From Pseudopyrenochaeta lycopersici (lineage: Eukaryota; Ascomycota; Dothideomycetes; Pleosporales; Pseudopyrenochaetaceae), in contig NHZP01000004.1 of NCBI GenBank assembly GCA_003313425.1, positions 1,116,001 through 1,180,000 on the forward strand: a DNA stretch of 64,000 nt, read 5' to 3'. Below, piece by piece: positions 1-10,191 of the stretch (positions are counted from its first letter, which is position 1; every line of letters begins with the position of its first letter). The position numbers and the translations under genes were made by a program. The notes under the pieces were generated by a model. The model had not been told where the DNA came from. It made no database searches and saw only the letters and a list, made by a program, of their open reading frames with translations.

Positions 1-192
1 GGCGGGGAGAGGGTGAAGAGGGGCGCTTTTGCGTATAAAAAGGTCGAGGATGCTAGGGGTGAGAAGGCGGTCGAGTTGGAGGTGGTGAGGTATGGAGGCC
101 ACAATGAGGTTGTTGGGTGGACGCAGGTTAGTCTTGCGATTAGAAGGGCGTTTGAGAGGAAGACGTTAAGGCCGGGGTTAGATGTTGAGTGA
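1..192 (+). CDS. 3' end of an unidentified protein-coding gene
   Basis: Frame 1 is open from the left edge to a TGA at 190-192 and gives the last 63 residues of a protein rich in Arg, Lys, Glu and Val, ending in LRPGLDVE. The codon pattern and charged helical composition (a VELEVVRYGG strand followed by an AIRRAFERKTLRPG helix) look like real coding sequence, but I recognise no family. The 5' part lies outside the window. A short degenerate tandem repeat follows the stop within 30 bases. Confidence 0.5.
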   Translation, partial: GGERVKRGAFAYKKVEDARGEKAVELEVVRYGGHNEVVGWTQVSLAIRRAFERKTLRPGLDVE

Positions 193-818
193 AGCTTGTG
201 AGATATTGCAGACGACGTTTTCCATGTATAAAAATAGTGTAGTAACAGCAATCGTTTTCACGCATAAGAAGTGTAGTAACAGCAATCCTTTCCACGTATA
301 AGAATAGTGTTGTAACAGCAGGATTGCATATTCACGAGCAGTCAAGCATTGCATTAGGCTTTATGTAATTTTTTCTTGAATTCTTCAATCTAACCCTACA
401 CTGCCCTATGGCTACTTCAAGAACGATGCCAGGCGCGAATCGCTACAGACAGTGCAGTTTCAGCCAGCGAGACCGCGGACCGGCAATGGCAAGCTCAAAA
501 TCGCCGAGAATGGGAGATGGCGCCCCTGAACACGCCACGGAGACAAACAAAAAGAACAAATAGTAGTCGCAATTTTTTCCTTAGACAAAAAGACGAGATG
601 GTGGCGGGGGAGATGGATGAGGGTATGGATATCCACCGGAAAGGCGTATTATACAGTGTATGGGACCGGCCTTGGAAGATATAAGAGGAATAAGAGAGTG
701 GGTGGTGGATGTGGTTGTGATGAGTTGTGCCAGAGTATGTGAGAGGTCCTGCGTTGGCGTGCGAGGAAACCTAAAGGTCGAGTGGTGCTGATTCCAAGTC
801 GTACGTCCTTAGAGATTT
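193..818. other. Convergent intergenic region
   Basis: This lies between the stop of the unidentified + strand gene and the stop of the minus-strand syntaxin, so it should hold two 3' UTRs and terminators. Apart from the tandem repeat at 219-322 I see no gene. The small open frame overlapping 649-921 on the minus strand uses a non-ATG start and overlaps the syntaxin 3' end. Confidence 0.5.
219..322. repeat. Degenerate tandem repeat, about 34 bp x 3
   Basis: Three consecutive copies share the pattern TTTCCAYGTATAARAATAG followed by TGTAGTAACAGCAATC. The copies run roughly 219-253, 254-287 and 288-322 and differ by single-base changes and a short deletion in copy 2. The repeat sits in the probable 3' UTR of the gene ending at 192. 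Confidence 0.65.
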
Positions 819-1921
819 TTACGTAGTCGCCTTGGCGGCCGCCTTGTTTACTTGAGTAACAACGACGGCGATAACGACGACGACGATAATGATGAGCAGG
901 ACAATGAGTAGGCACCACCACTTCTTGCGGTTGCGGCTGCGCGCCTTCTCAATTGCGCCACCAATCTCGGTGTTGGCTTGGACGACGTTGTCGTGGATCT
1001 CCTCGCCCTTGGTCTCAATGTTGGCCACGAGAGGCTCTTGTTGTTGGACAATCTGGTCGAGGTCCTGGAACAGCTGTGCAAGCTCGACCATCTGGCGCTC
1101 GATGTTCTGGATGGCTTCGTGGCGCTCCTTGACGTTGCGGAGGGTTGACGAGGCTTGGCCGCGGCGGTCTGAGTTGAGAAGCTGGAGAGAAAGTTGTTAG
1201 TATTGGGGGTTTGGTGGTTGTGAACAGATTGAAATAAGAAGAAGAAGAATAATACTTACAGCTTGCTGGAAGATTGGGGCATCAGGATCTGCAACTGCCT
1301 CGCGGACTTCCTCATCGGTGGCGTCTGGGCGCACAATGCGATATTGGCGCTCAGCAGCGGCCTGTGAGTCTCTCCTGAAGTCGGCCTCGAGGGTCTGGTA
1401 TCTGTTGATGGTGGCCTTGAGGCGGCGGTCGACCTTGCCGACCTGGGGAGCGTTCCTGGGGTTGCCCGACTCGGGTTTCGACTTGATGTTCTTGACGCGT
1501 GTGACGAGGGCGCGGTAGCCCGTCATGACCTGGGAGCTGAGCGAGGTGATCTCGCCCGAGGGCATGTCCGGGCGGGCCAGGACCTGTCTGAAGACGCGCT
1601 CCAGGTTGTTCAGCTGGTCGTCGAGCTGGTCGAGGGCGCGGTCGACTTCGCGGCATTCGTTGAGGATGGCATTGGGGTCAGCGCCACCGGCAGGCGCGCC
1701 GCCGTAGTTCTGCATCTCCAGGCCAGCTGGGGGCGAGGTCAGCGGGAAATGGCACACAGGCAATGGGCAAATGGGCACGTACGGTCGTCATATCGGCCCT
1801 GTGAGTAGTTGTTGTAGCGGTCGCCGGTCGGGGCGTTGTCGCGCTGGTCGTACGGGTTGTTGCCGTAGTTTCCAATCTGGCCGTAGCCTTTGTTGCCGTA
1901 CTGTTCGTTGGTCACGGCCAT
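819..1921 (-). CDS. SSO1: Plasma-membrane syntaxin (t-SNARE, Sso1/Sso2 type)
   Basis: Qa-SNARE expected to drive fusion of secretory vesicles with the plasma membrane, pairing with Sec9- and Snc-type SNAREs. Three exons: 1783-1921, 1260-1726 and 819-1181, with GTACGT and GTAAGT donors and CAG acceptors; the phases agree and give 322 residues. Residues about 1-46 form a Gly/Asn/Tyr-rich tail, about 60-190 the Habc helical bundle, about 216-280 the SNARE helix containing QMVELAQLFQDLDQIVQQQE, and about 290-310 a single Leu/Ile/Val-rich membrane anchor followed by a 12-residue tail. The basic RSRNRKKWW stretch just before the anchor is typical of plasma-membrane syntaxins. Length is slightly above yeast Sso proteins because of the N-terminal tail. 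Identification of the family is firm; Sso1 versus Sso2 has no meaning in a species with one copy. Confidence 0.93.
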
Positions 1922-2716
1922 GGTCAGCCAGAGAAGGGATTGAGTGCGGTGGGGGGATCTGGGAAGAATACGCGTTGCGGCGACCAAGTGGAGGAGCAAG
2001 GAATGCGACTTACGCTCATGCTGAAACGGGCCGTGTATGGTAAGGGTGGGTGCGTAAGATCCCCTGAGACAGCCGCCGGTGCACGAAAACGGGAATCGAG
2101 CAGACAGGGAATTGGCAGTCAGGGCACGAGATGGGGGGGGGGGGTTTGGGTGTCAAACGCACGCGAGCTTGGAATCGATGCAGAGGACGAGCTACAGTGC
2201 GAAGATATGGAATTCAGCGTCTGCGCTGCGATTCCTGGGGCTGAGTGAGAGAAGGAATCTCGAGCTGCAAGCTTGCGCGACGCTAGCCTCATGTGGCGTT
2301 TCGCGAGGCGACCTTCAGCGGAGGCGCTTTGTTGGTTCGCTGGGGCGTAGCTGCTCACGGCATCACTCTAAATTTGGCTCTCTTGCAACCGCTTGGGGAC
2401 TCGCATGTAATACCGTATGCTTAAGCAAGAGCAGCAGTGCCCGCCACCCTCTGCCTGCCTCATCGGCACCACCCACCATCGCGCCTCGCATCTGCTGCGA
2501 AAGCCGTCTGACGCTGCAAACCATCGCTTTATGCACTGCCGCGGCTCCTGTAAACCAGGGTCTCACGCTAGCCTCAGCCTTGCAGAGAGCTCCTTCAGCT
2601 CGTCAACGCCGCCACCTGCTGGTTGGGCATGTGCATGTCTACCATTCCTCTCCAGAGCAAAGACCCGTATGCATGGAAAGTCCAGCCAAACTATACGCCC
2701 CACCTGTACAGCACAT
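1922..2716. other. Upstream region of the syntaxin gene
   Basis: This separates the syntaxin start from the end of the NPT1 gene and probably holds the syntaxin promoter and 5' UTR plus the NPT1 3' UTR. It contains a run of 12 G at 2133-2144. A 264-codon + strand open frame (2079-2873) crosses it, but it has low-complexity, Cys/Ser-rich composition, overlaps the NPT1 repeat and lacks any recognisable domain, so I do not call it a gene. Confidence 0.5.
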
Positions 2717-4370
2717 CTACCCGGTGGCTGGCTGGCCTCCGCTGCCTGATTGTGGTTTCTCGTCTCCGCCGCCCGATTGTGGTTTCTCGTCTCCGCCGCC
2801 CGATTGTGACTTCTCGTCTCCGCCGCCCCATCGTGACTTCTCGTCTCCGCCAGCCCATGACTTCTCTTGGTAGCCAAGCCGCTGCTTGACCTCTTCGACT
2901 GTCGCCTTGTCGCCTGTGTTCTTGCCAATATTGTCGCTGATCTTGACTGCAAACCGACCCGAGGCAGAAGCAATCTTGATTACAATGTTCAATGGTATCG
3001 ACTTGCTCCCGGTAGACTCTTCGACGAAGTCGTCTAAATTTGGTCAGAGATTGCCGAGACGTCAGAAACAATAGCAGTACATACTAGTCAAGAATGTGCC
3101 TACACCAAAAGTGGGCTGGAAACCCGCCGCCTCGGCTGCCGCCTTGTACTTGAAGCAAAGCTCGAGATTCAAAGAGTCTGAAAAGACAATCGCCTTCTTG
3201 TCCTTGATGCCCTCCTGGTCGTAGAATTCACGCATCATCTTGACAAAGTCCAATGGATCCCCAGAGTCCTGGCGCACACCCGTAAACACCTCCGCATACG
3301 TCTTGCGCGGTCCCAATGCTTTGTCAAGCGGGGCATGCAACGGCGGTGTAGTCGAAGCCATTGTCTGTAGAGTATCCGGGTCCGTTGTGGCTGCGCCAGA
3401 CGAGAGCGTGGTGGCGCCCCCATGTAAAGCAGTGGTGACCTGGGGAATCTGCTTCTTAAACGCCTTCAAGAATGTCGGCGTGCCGAATGTGTCGGTCAGT
3501 GCAATGGCCAAGACGCCTTCGCCAAAGGTCGCTGTCCAGTACTCGAGCGCAATCTCGTTCGCATTCTCGTAGTTGTTCGTGATGGCAGCGACGCCCATGA
3601 ACCACTCATGCGCAACGGTGCCTATTGGCAGGAGATCATGCTTCATGGCGAAATGAACATTGCTCGTTCCTGTCAGCTTGCCCTTCCACCCCGATTTCTG
3701 TCCTTCATCGGCCGCCCGGCGCAGACCCTGCAGCACCAAGTCGTGTGTGTGGTAGTCGCGCCGCCGTCTCGTGCCAAATTCGGAAAAAATGCAGCCTTGC
3801 TCAAGCAGACTACGCCCCTTCAGGTATGCCTTGTCAACCTGGCCTGCATGGCTCCAGTCTGTCTCGACGAACTTGAAGTATGCTTCACTGACGAGTGCCA
3901 GTAGCGGAATCTCGTACAGAATAGTGTCCAGCCAGAGGCCCTCGGTGTGGATATGAAAGTCGCCGCGGTCATCATCTGAACCTGTGTCGCTTGTCGGCAT
4001 GAAGGATAGCTTCAGCTGTTTCGAAGGTTGCAGGCGGAACGTAGAAAGGAAGTTTATGTACTGGCCGTTGAGGTAGGGGCATGTTTTCTGGAGGAAATTG
4101 AGCTCGTCATTGGAGACTTGTATGTTTTCAAGTTCTAGCACCTGTCAAGCAGTGCAATCAAGTCGAGGTAGTGAGCTTACTGTCTACTTGGGCCTGGAGC
4201 CATTGGAAAGCAGCGCGACTCAGTTTCTTTGCCGGCGTGCGGTTTGTGAAGCTATATGTGACTGATACATCGGGGAAGAACTTGAGAATGCAGCATTGCA
4301 TAGTCAATTTGTAGAGATCAGTATCTAGCAGCGAAAAGATGCCCTCAGGCACCTTCGCATTGTCCACCAT
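2717..4370 (-). CDS. NPT1: Nicotinate phosphoribosyltransferase with a repeat tail
   Basis: Converts nicotinate and PRPP to nicotinate mononucleotide, the entry step of NAD+ salvage (Preiss-Handler pathway). Exons are 4181-4370, 3085-4134 and 2717-3033 (GTAAGC and GTATGT donors, TAG acceptors), giving 518 residues. The N-terminus contains LLDTDLYKLTMQ. The GTVAHEWFMG motif carries the His expected to be phosphorylated during catalysis. VRQDSGDP and KAIVFSDSLN fit the phosphate-binding part of the fold, and KISDNIGKNTGD closes the conserved core. A roughly 40-residue low-complexity insert precedes KTYAEVFTGVRQDSG. The last 45 residues, about 474-518, are a GGGDEK(P/S)QS repeat that I would not expect in this family. 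The first acceptor is read as the TAG inside GTGCTAG, which restores KLENIQ in frame. Confidence 0.93.
2747..2866. repeat. 27-bp coding minisatellite in the NPT1 3' end
   Basis: Four nearly perfect 27-bp copies, at 2747-2773, 2774-2800, 2801-2827 and 2828-2854, plus a shortened fifth. On the minus strand each unit encodes the nine residues GGGDEKPQS or a close variant. Because the unit is a multiple of three, copy-number change would keep the frame. Confidence 0.85.
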
Positions 4371-4760
4371 GGCGATATGTGAGGCAGATACGCGTCAAGA
4401 TGGTAGGATTGTGCAGCTGGCTGCGAGTGCTTGGAGGGGGTGGTGGGGCAGACACAACTTTATGGTGGACTGGCGTGAATAGTGTATCCGAAGTTGAGCG
4501 CCAAAGTGTCACCGGTGACTTGAAAACCAAGGCAGACTAGGGCCAGCATCGCAACCACGGTCAACTTGAGCTGCCCATTTATTTTCCGGCCGCGGTGACT
4601 TCATTCGGCGCGTGAAGTCATCACCGGCTAGCGCCACTTGCTTCAGCCTTACAAGGCGCCTGCATGGATATCTAAGCTCCGACGCCTGGCCTCTGGTTCC
4701 GAGGCCGAAATACATGCGCCTCAGGGTCCGCCGCCGTCCTTCTTTCCTCACTTTCAAGAG
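4371..4760. promoter_or_regulatory. Divergent promoter region between NPT1 and the IRC21-like gene
   Basis: About 390 bases separate two divergently oriented starts, so both promoters must lie here. The + strand frame of the downstream gene is open back to 4638, so part of the region may be coding if the upstream ATG is used. I see no clear TATA box. Confidence 0.5.
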
Positions 4761-5810
4761 ATGCTCGTTGCGGTTTCTCTTTTGGCCCTGTCGCTGTCTT
4801 TCCTGGTCTACCGCCACCCTCCGTCACTATGGCTAGCCTTCATTACCCGCGCGAGCGTCTCCACAGCGCGCGCCATGCCCGACCGCGCGCAGAGTGGCAG
4901 AGAAGAACCGCATACCCCGGCTGAGGGGCAGCAAACAGAGCGGCAGACGCATACCAAACACCAAAACGAGACGACCCCTCCGTCAGCTTCATCGCCCCAA
5001 ACGACGCCAAAGGCTTTGCCAAATGACGCCCAGGATGCGCCCGCAGTCCCCGTCTTCACGCTCAACGAGCACGAGAACGATGAGTCGGACGACGATGACG
5101 AAGAAGACAATCTTCCGCCGCCCTCCTTCCCAGCACTAAACTCGGCGCAAAGAGCTTCAGCACCAGCGCCATCCTTCTCCATGCCGCCGCCTACCAAACC
5201 AGCCCTCATGGCCCCGCCTTCAAAGCCTGCTACCTCCTCCCTCATGCCGCCACCGCGGGTCGCGCCCTCCAACCTGCGCGCGTTACCGACGTCAGCCCAA
5301 TCAATGCGCGTGCCCACCACTGGGCCCCTGCCAAATCGCGGACCTGTGCCAAACAGGGGCCCTTCGATGTCAAACGGCAGTCTAGGCATACCTTCCACAG
5401 GCCCCACTCCCAAGACACCAAATGCACGAGGCAAGGTGCTTCTCTCACCTGGCCATTCGCCGCTTGACTGGGCAAACCTGCAGCGGTCTGGCAAGAACCT
5501 GTCAGGCGTCGATTCGCTAGTACGTGTCACGCCTGCGATGCTGAAGGAGAAGAATGGACGCAAGGGGAAGCCTGCGTGGTCGAGCTATCAGGGCAAGGTG
5601 TACAATATTTCTCCGTATCTGCCATTTCATCCAGGCGGAGAGGGCGAGTTGAGGAGAGCTGCAGGCAAGGACGGGACCAAGCTGTTCATGGAGGTCCATC
5701 CCTGGGTGAACTGGGAGAACATGTTGGGTGAATGCATGGTGGGCATTCTGGTCAGTGAGGAGCAAGCCGCACCAAAGGATACAGGAGGCACTCTGGAAGA
5801 TATGGACTGA
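4761..5810 (+). CDS. IRC21: Cytochrome b5 heme-binding domain protein (Irc21-like)
   Basis: A single exon encodes 349 residues from the ATG at 4761. I prefer this start because the protein then opens with a hydrophobic signal-anchor-like helix (MLVAVSLLALSLSFLVY); an in-frame ATG at 4638 would add 41 residues. The middle, about residues 60-240, is a Pro/Ser-rich disordered linker with an acidic run (ESDDDDEEDN). The C-terminal 110 residues are a cytochrome b5 fold. FHPGGEGELRRAAGKDG supplies one heme ligand (His290) and EVHPWVNWENML the second (His313). Family members are small b5-type proteins of uncertain electron-transfer role; yeast Irc21 is linked to genome stability. The family is firm, the cellular role is not. 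Confidence 0.85.
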   Translation: MLVAVSLLALSLSFLVYRHPPSLWLAFITRASVSTARAMPDRAQSGREEPHTPAEGQQTERQTHTKHQNETTPPSASSPQTTPKALPNDAQDAPAVPVFTLNEHENDESDDDDEEDNLPPPSFPALNSAQRASAPAPSFSMPPPTKPALMAPPSKPATSSLMPPPRVAPSNLRALPTSAQSMRVPTTGPLPNRGPVPNRGPSMSNGSLGIPSTGPTPKTPNARGKVLLSPGHSPLDWANLQRSGKNLSGVDSLVRVTPAMLKEKNGRKGKPAWSSYQGKVYNISPYLPFHPGGEGELRRAAGKDGTKLFMEVHPWVNWENMLGECMVGILVSEEQAAPKDTGGTLEDMD

Positions 5811-6163
5811 TTAACACGATACCCATAGACTTGCGCATCAGACCGGCGTTTGGCATCAATAGAAGAAGAGCATTGAAACAAATAAGTTTGATATGACTAA
5901 TCTATTCATTTCTCTCTAAAGTACAGATAGAACTGGTCCGTCCTTCCAATCTTCCGACTACGATCAGTTCCCATTGCCCAACGCTGTTCCACGAGACAAA
6001 CGCCAGCAAATGCAATCTAGGTACAAACGCAGTCCATTTCATGCAGAGAATATCAAGAAGTTGAAACACAAACGCCAAAATACTCATTTCCGCTTACTTC
6101 TCATAAAGGACAGTCCGGGTATAACATGCTAAACATAAAAATCATAAAAACAAAAAATCCTCT
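5811..6163. other. Convergent intergenic region
   Basis: About 350 bases lie between two converging genes (the Irc21-like gene and the giant Cys-rich gene). It should hold both 3' UTRs. No gene is visible. Confidence 0.5.
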
Positions 6164-9100
6164 TCAGTCCCTCCATCTGTCTAACCCTTTCCACACGTAC
6201 TTGCCCACTCCAGTCGGCATCGCAACACCAGACGGGCTGCTTGGCTCGGGCACTACACCAGGTCCTGTGATGACAGTGCCACAAGCGCCGTCAACACAGA
6301 CGCCAGTGCAGATAACTCCGCAGGAACCGCAGTTGTTGAGATCAGTTTTCGTGTCGACGCACATTCCGCCGCACTTGTTTGGTTTAGGGGCAGTGCAGGT
6401 GGGCTCGGATGAAGGCGTCGGTGGCGCTGGCGGGCTGGGCAGGACGATGGACGATGGCATGGGCGAGAGAGGAGCATCGCCCGTCGACGACAGCGGAGTA
6501 GCGAGCGGCGGTGGTGTGACGACTGGGGGAGAAGTAGTTGAGGGGCCAGGTCTTCGGCCAGCGTCCGACGATGGAAGGACAACGGATGTGGAAGGAATAA
6601 CGGGCGGCGTCACCGAACCCCTTGACGTGCCATCGCAGCGCCCGGATGGGTCGATAGGGCTGCCGTCAAGACAGGTGCACCGCGTCCGATAGTATTCGAT
6701 GCTGACAGCACGTTTGTGGGGTATACGGCAGCAGTAGCCAAACTCTTCCAAGTATGTGTACGTTTTTGGACATGAAGCCGGAGACTCTGTCGATGTGCAG
6801 GTATTCTTATCTGGGTTCCATGCTGTGCCCACGGGACAGCATTGGTTATACTGTACATCGGGCACTTCACCTTTGGGACAGGGGACGTTTGGATACTTGC
6901 TGCACTCTTTTACGTTGTCGAATGATCGACCGCTTGCGCAGACGCAGTAGTAGCCACTGATGGGACCGCGTCGGTGCAGGACGTCATCTGAGGAGCGGCG
7001 ACAGCACAGGCCTTCCATTGGAGACATGCCGGCTGGACATGTGTTCGATATTTCAGGCGAGGTGCAGTTTTGACTTTCGTTGTTCCAGATTGTGTCCTTG
7101 GGACAGCATTTCTGATACTTTTCGTCCAGGATCTGACCACCGGAACACACAATGGTAGTTATGGTGCAGTTCTTGCTGTTGTCGTTCCATACGTAACCGT
7201 CAGGGCAGCATTTCTTATAAGTTGGATCCAAGTGCTGGCCAGTAGAACAGCTAATGGGGGTAATAGTACAGTTCTTACTGTTCTCATTCCAGATATAATC
7301 ATTGGGACAGCATTTCTTATAAGTCGGATCCAAGTACTGGCCTTTCGGGCATACAATCGCAGTTTCGGTGCAATTCTTTAGCTCTGGATCCCACGATGTG
7401 CCTGGCTCGCAGCATTTGTCGTACTTTGTATCGTGGATATATGTGCCTGGACAAGAAGCACCGGTACAGCCTCGAGGGTCATCAGGATGTCTGCCATTGC
7501 CGCAAGTACAGTATTTGGATTTCCAGTCATCGAATGATGCTGCTCCGTCCAAACCCCATCCTGTAGGATCCTTTGTGCAACAATAGTCTTGATTCATCGG
7601 ATATTGGCCTGTTGGGCATGTTTTTATCGTCGTTGTACAATTGTTTCTGCTTCCAGGGAGGCTGTGGCTGATAGGACACAAACACTGCCCCTTATAGCAC
7701 TCGTGTACACACGTCTGGTTACAGGCACCGCAGTGCATATTGTTCGTCATGAAATCAGTATCCTTGGGACACGTTGGTTCTGTTATGTTAGTGTTACAGA
7801 ACTTGTTATCCGGACCTGGAACTAGACGATCAGGACCAGGGCAGCGACACAAGCCCTCGTAGCACGTGTACTTGCATTTCTTGTTGCATCCACCACAGTG
7901 AGCATTGTCAAAATCGAAGTCGATGTTCTTGCCTTCACATGTCGCTGGTGTCTTGAAGCATGTACCGTTGTTGTTTGGGAAGGAGCCATCGTCGCAGGTA
8001 CAGACACCGTCGTTGCATGAATATTTGCAAGTATTGTTACACTTGCCACAATGAGCCTTATTTGTGTAAAGATCCACGCAGCCCACGCCGGGACAGTAGT
8101 CTGGGAAGTCTGAGCTTGGAAGACATGTTGGGGTCGAAATGGGTGGAGTAGTAGAGTTAGAGATTGGTGGAGTAGTAGAGTTAGAGAATGGTGGAGTAGT
8201 AGAGTTAGAGATTGGTGGAGGACTAGTGATTGGTGTGCTACGTGTCGGGGGCGAGGAGGGTTCGGATGGTCCAGGGGTAGAGGAAGGCGATGGCGTAGGA
8301 GGATCACTGGGCGGTGTAACGGGAGGTGTGTTTGGCCTAGAAATACTAGAAGGAGGGCTCACCACCGGGGAACTTGGGTTGGGAGGACTTTCGACTGGTG
8401 GAGTAGATATAGGTGGACTTCGAGCAGGCGGTGAAGGCGTTGATGGGCTCTCTACCGGAGGGCTGATGGAAGGCGGGCTTCTAAGCGGAGGAGTATCCGA
8501 GGGCTCTTCTGCTGAAGGCGTTATCGAAGGTATGTCTGGTGAAGGCGTGATTGGCACAGGTCTGCTTTCCGAAGGTCTGGGAGCGGGTGATGATTCGACA
8601 GGTGGCCTTGCCGATGATGGTTCACGCTCGGAAGGCAGAGGAGTGCGTAGGGTGGGGTCAGGGGTGATGGAGGGTACTGCCGGGGGTGATGGAGGGCTAA
8701 CAACTGCCTGACTCTCGGATGCAGGTGGAGTTGGCGGCTGGGCTGATGGGGTAAGAGGCTGTTGAGACTCATTGGGAGGGCTCAGAGGAGCTGGAGAATC
8801 AGATGGAACCGGGGCTGGCCTCGACGCTGCGTCAGTAGGCGATGCCGCAGCCGATTCTCTGTTCGGTGAGGCACTTTCTGGTTGATTTGGAGCTGAAGGA
8901 GATGCTGGCGGAGGCGTGGGTAGTACGGGGGACGGTACTGGTGGGCTTGCTGGTGGAGTGTTTGCATTCGGTACTGTATTAGACGGTTGAGCATTTGTCT
9001 GTGGTGGAGCCGACGGTGGTACATTGCTTGCTTGATTTGTAGCTGGAAGCGGTGTTGGAACAGCTGACGCTTTGGGTGATATCTTCTTTGCAAGATCTTG

Positions 9101-10191
9101 CAAACCCTCGCAGCCATCTGGGAAGAATTCCGCCGCTACCGGGTACGCCTCGCTAACAGCATAATCACAGAGTAAGCTGGCTCCAAAAACAGCAAAGAAC
9201 TGTCCAGCGGCTTGTGGGAGTCTTTCTCCGCCATATATACTTTTGACACAATTTTCCACAACGACGGGCGTAAAGGTTCCTGGGTCTCGGCCACTGAAGT
9301 ACGAATCGCAAACTGACGAGATGACATCAGCCACCAGGTTGTGTGCGAAGACTTCTCCGCTTTGACCCTGGGCATTAGCTTTCTCTGCGAGGTCGACATT
9401 GAAATCCTGGGCGAAGGCCTTCAACTTGTCGCTTACGTCTCGTACGCGTAGTTCTGCCCGTCGACGGAGCTCAGCCTTTCGTTCGTGGGTGGAGGATGCA
9501 TGCGTTCCTGGCAATAGCATCATGAAGCCGATCAGGAAAGTCATGAACAATATGTTCTTCGGAGTACTTCGCCGCGATGCAGTACTACCCTGGACAGCAG
9601 GAGCTACAGGTCTGCTCGTACCGCTTGGCCGACTAGTTGAACTCGTCTTCTTCGCCAGGCCAGCGCCAGCTGTGGGTGAAGGCGTCTCACGAACCTTGGG
9701 ACACTGCTTTTCATCGGCTTTGCCTCCGTCGTCCACTTTCGTTCCCTCCTTCGTGCCATCGCTTGTAAGGGAGAACTTGGCACAGCTAGGGAGCGTAACA
9801 AGCTGTTGCTGTTGTATGCGACTATCCCTTTCGTTCTGAGCAAACGGATTCCAAGGATCCGGATCGTTCTGTGTGAAGGTGAAATTTGACATGTAGGAGC
9901 TGATACCACTTGGACATTTGACATCGTTCGAACATGACATACTACCTCCATCTTGGTTGCATTTGACGTTCTGGAAGCCATTGATGCTAGAGCATGCTGG
10001 TCCTTTACAATGGTACTGAAGCTCGTATGTGTTCTAGGGGTAAGGAGATGAAGTTAGTGAATGCCGCTATGCAGATAGTTTGAAGTTGTCACATACCACT
10101 CCAGGGCCGCAGTTCGAAAAGATGCCTGAAGCCTGACTGACGCCGTTCGGTGCTCTTTCAAACTCGAGCATCGTTGGTGGTCGAAATATCC
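6164..10191 (-). CDS. Giant Pro/Ser-rich, cysteine-rich repeat protein (5' end unresolved)
   Basis: Two exons are supported: 10097-10191 and 6164-10033, joined by a GTATGT donor and a TAG acceptor in phase 0, giving about 1,320 residues. The first exon begins after a CACAG acceptor and lacks an ATG in a usable place. A further 5' exon probably lies in 10221-10691, where an open frame starts at an ATG at 10691, but I could not find a consistent splice. Order along the protein: an N-terminal Cys-containing region, a hydrophobic helix encoded around 9490-9557, a helical region with conserved-looking Cys (9100-9490), a Pro/Ser/Thr-rich mucin-like region (8110-9070), then alternating Cys modules (6650-8130), a second Pro/Ser linker and a last Cys module. 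The modules are of two kinds: HCGxCNxxC about four times, and CPxGQxLDxxYxKCCP with a WN..S.NCT end at least five times. Many N-x-S/T sites suggest glycosylation and a cell-surface location. No known family was recognised. Confidence 0.75.
7040..7480. repeat. Tandem Cys-module repeat, about 105 bp per unit
   Basis: Consecutive blocks encode CPxGQ(Y/H/I)LDxxY(K/Q)KCCPxxxxWN(E/D/N)xS(K/Q)NCT. The most similar pair, around 7200-7290 and 7305-7395, shares long near-identical stretches such as TTCTTATAAGT.GGATCCAAG. This points to recent duplication within the coding region. Confidence 0.7.
8138..8221. repeat. 24-bp coding minisatellite (NSTTPP unit)
   Basis: Three copies of a 24-base unit containing GGTGGAGTAGTAGAGTTAGA encode the eight residues ISNSTTPP or FSNSTTPP on the minus strand. 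They sit at the boundary between the Pro/Ser-rich region and the first Cys module of the giant protein. Confidence 0.8.

Noticed and set aside
2079..2873. 264-codon + strand open frame
   Set aside because: It overlaps the NPT1 repeat on the opposite strand, has Cys/Ser/Pro-rich random composition and no domain; it is long mainly because the repeat is open in several frames.
4808..5563. 251-codon minus-strand frame
   Set aside because: Antisense shadow of the Irc21-like gene, whose cytochrome b5 motifs are unmistakable.
8139..8711. 190-codon Gly-rich + strand frame
   Set aside because: It is the complement of the Pro-rich region of the giant protein; Gly runs come from complemented Pro codons.
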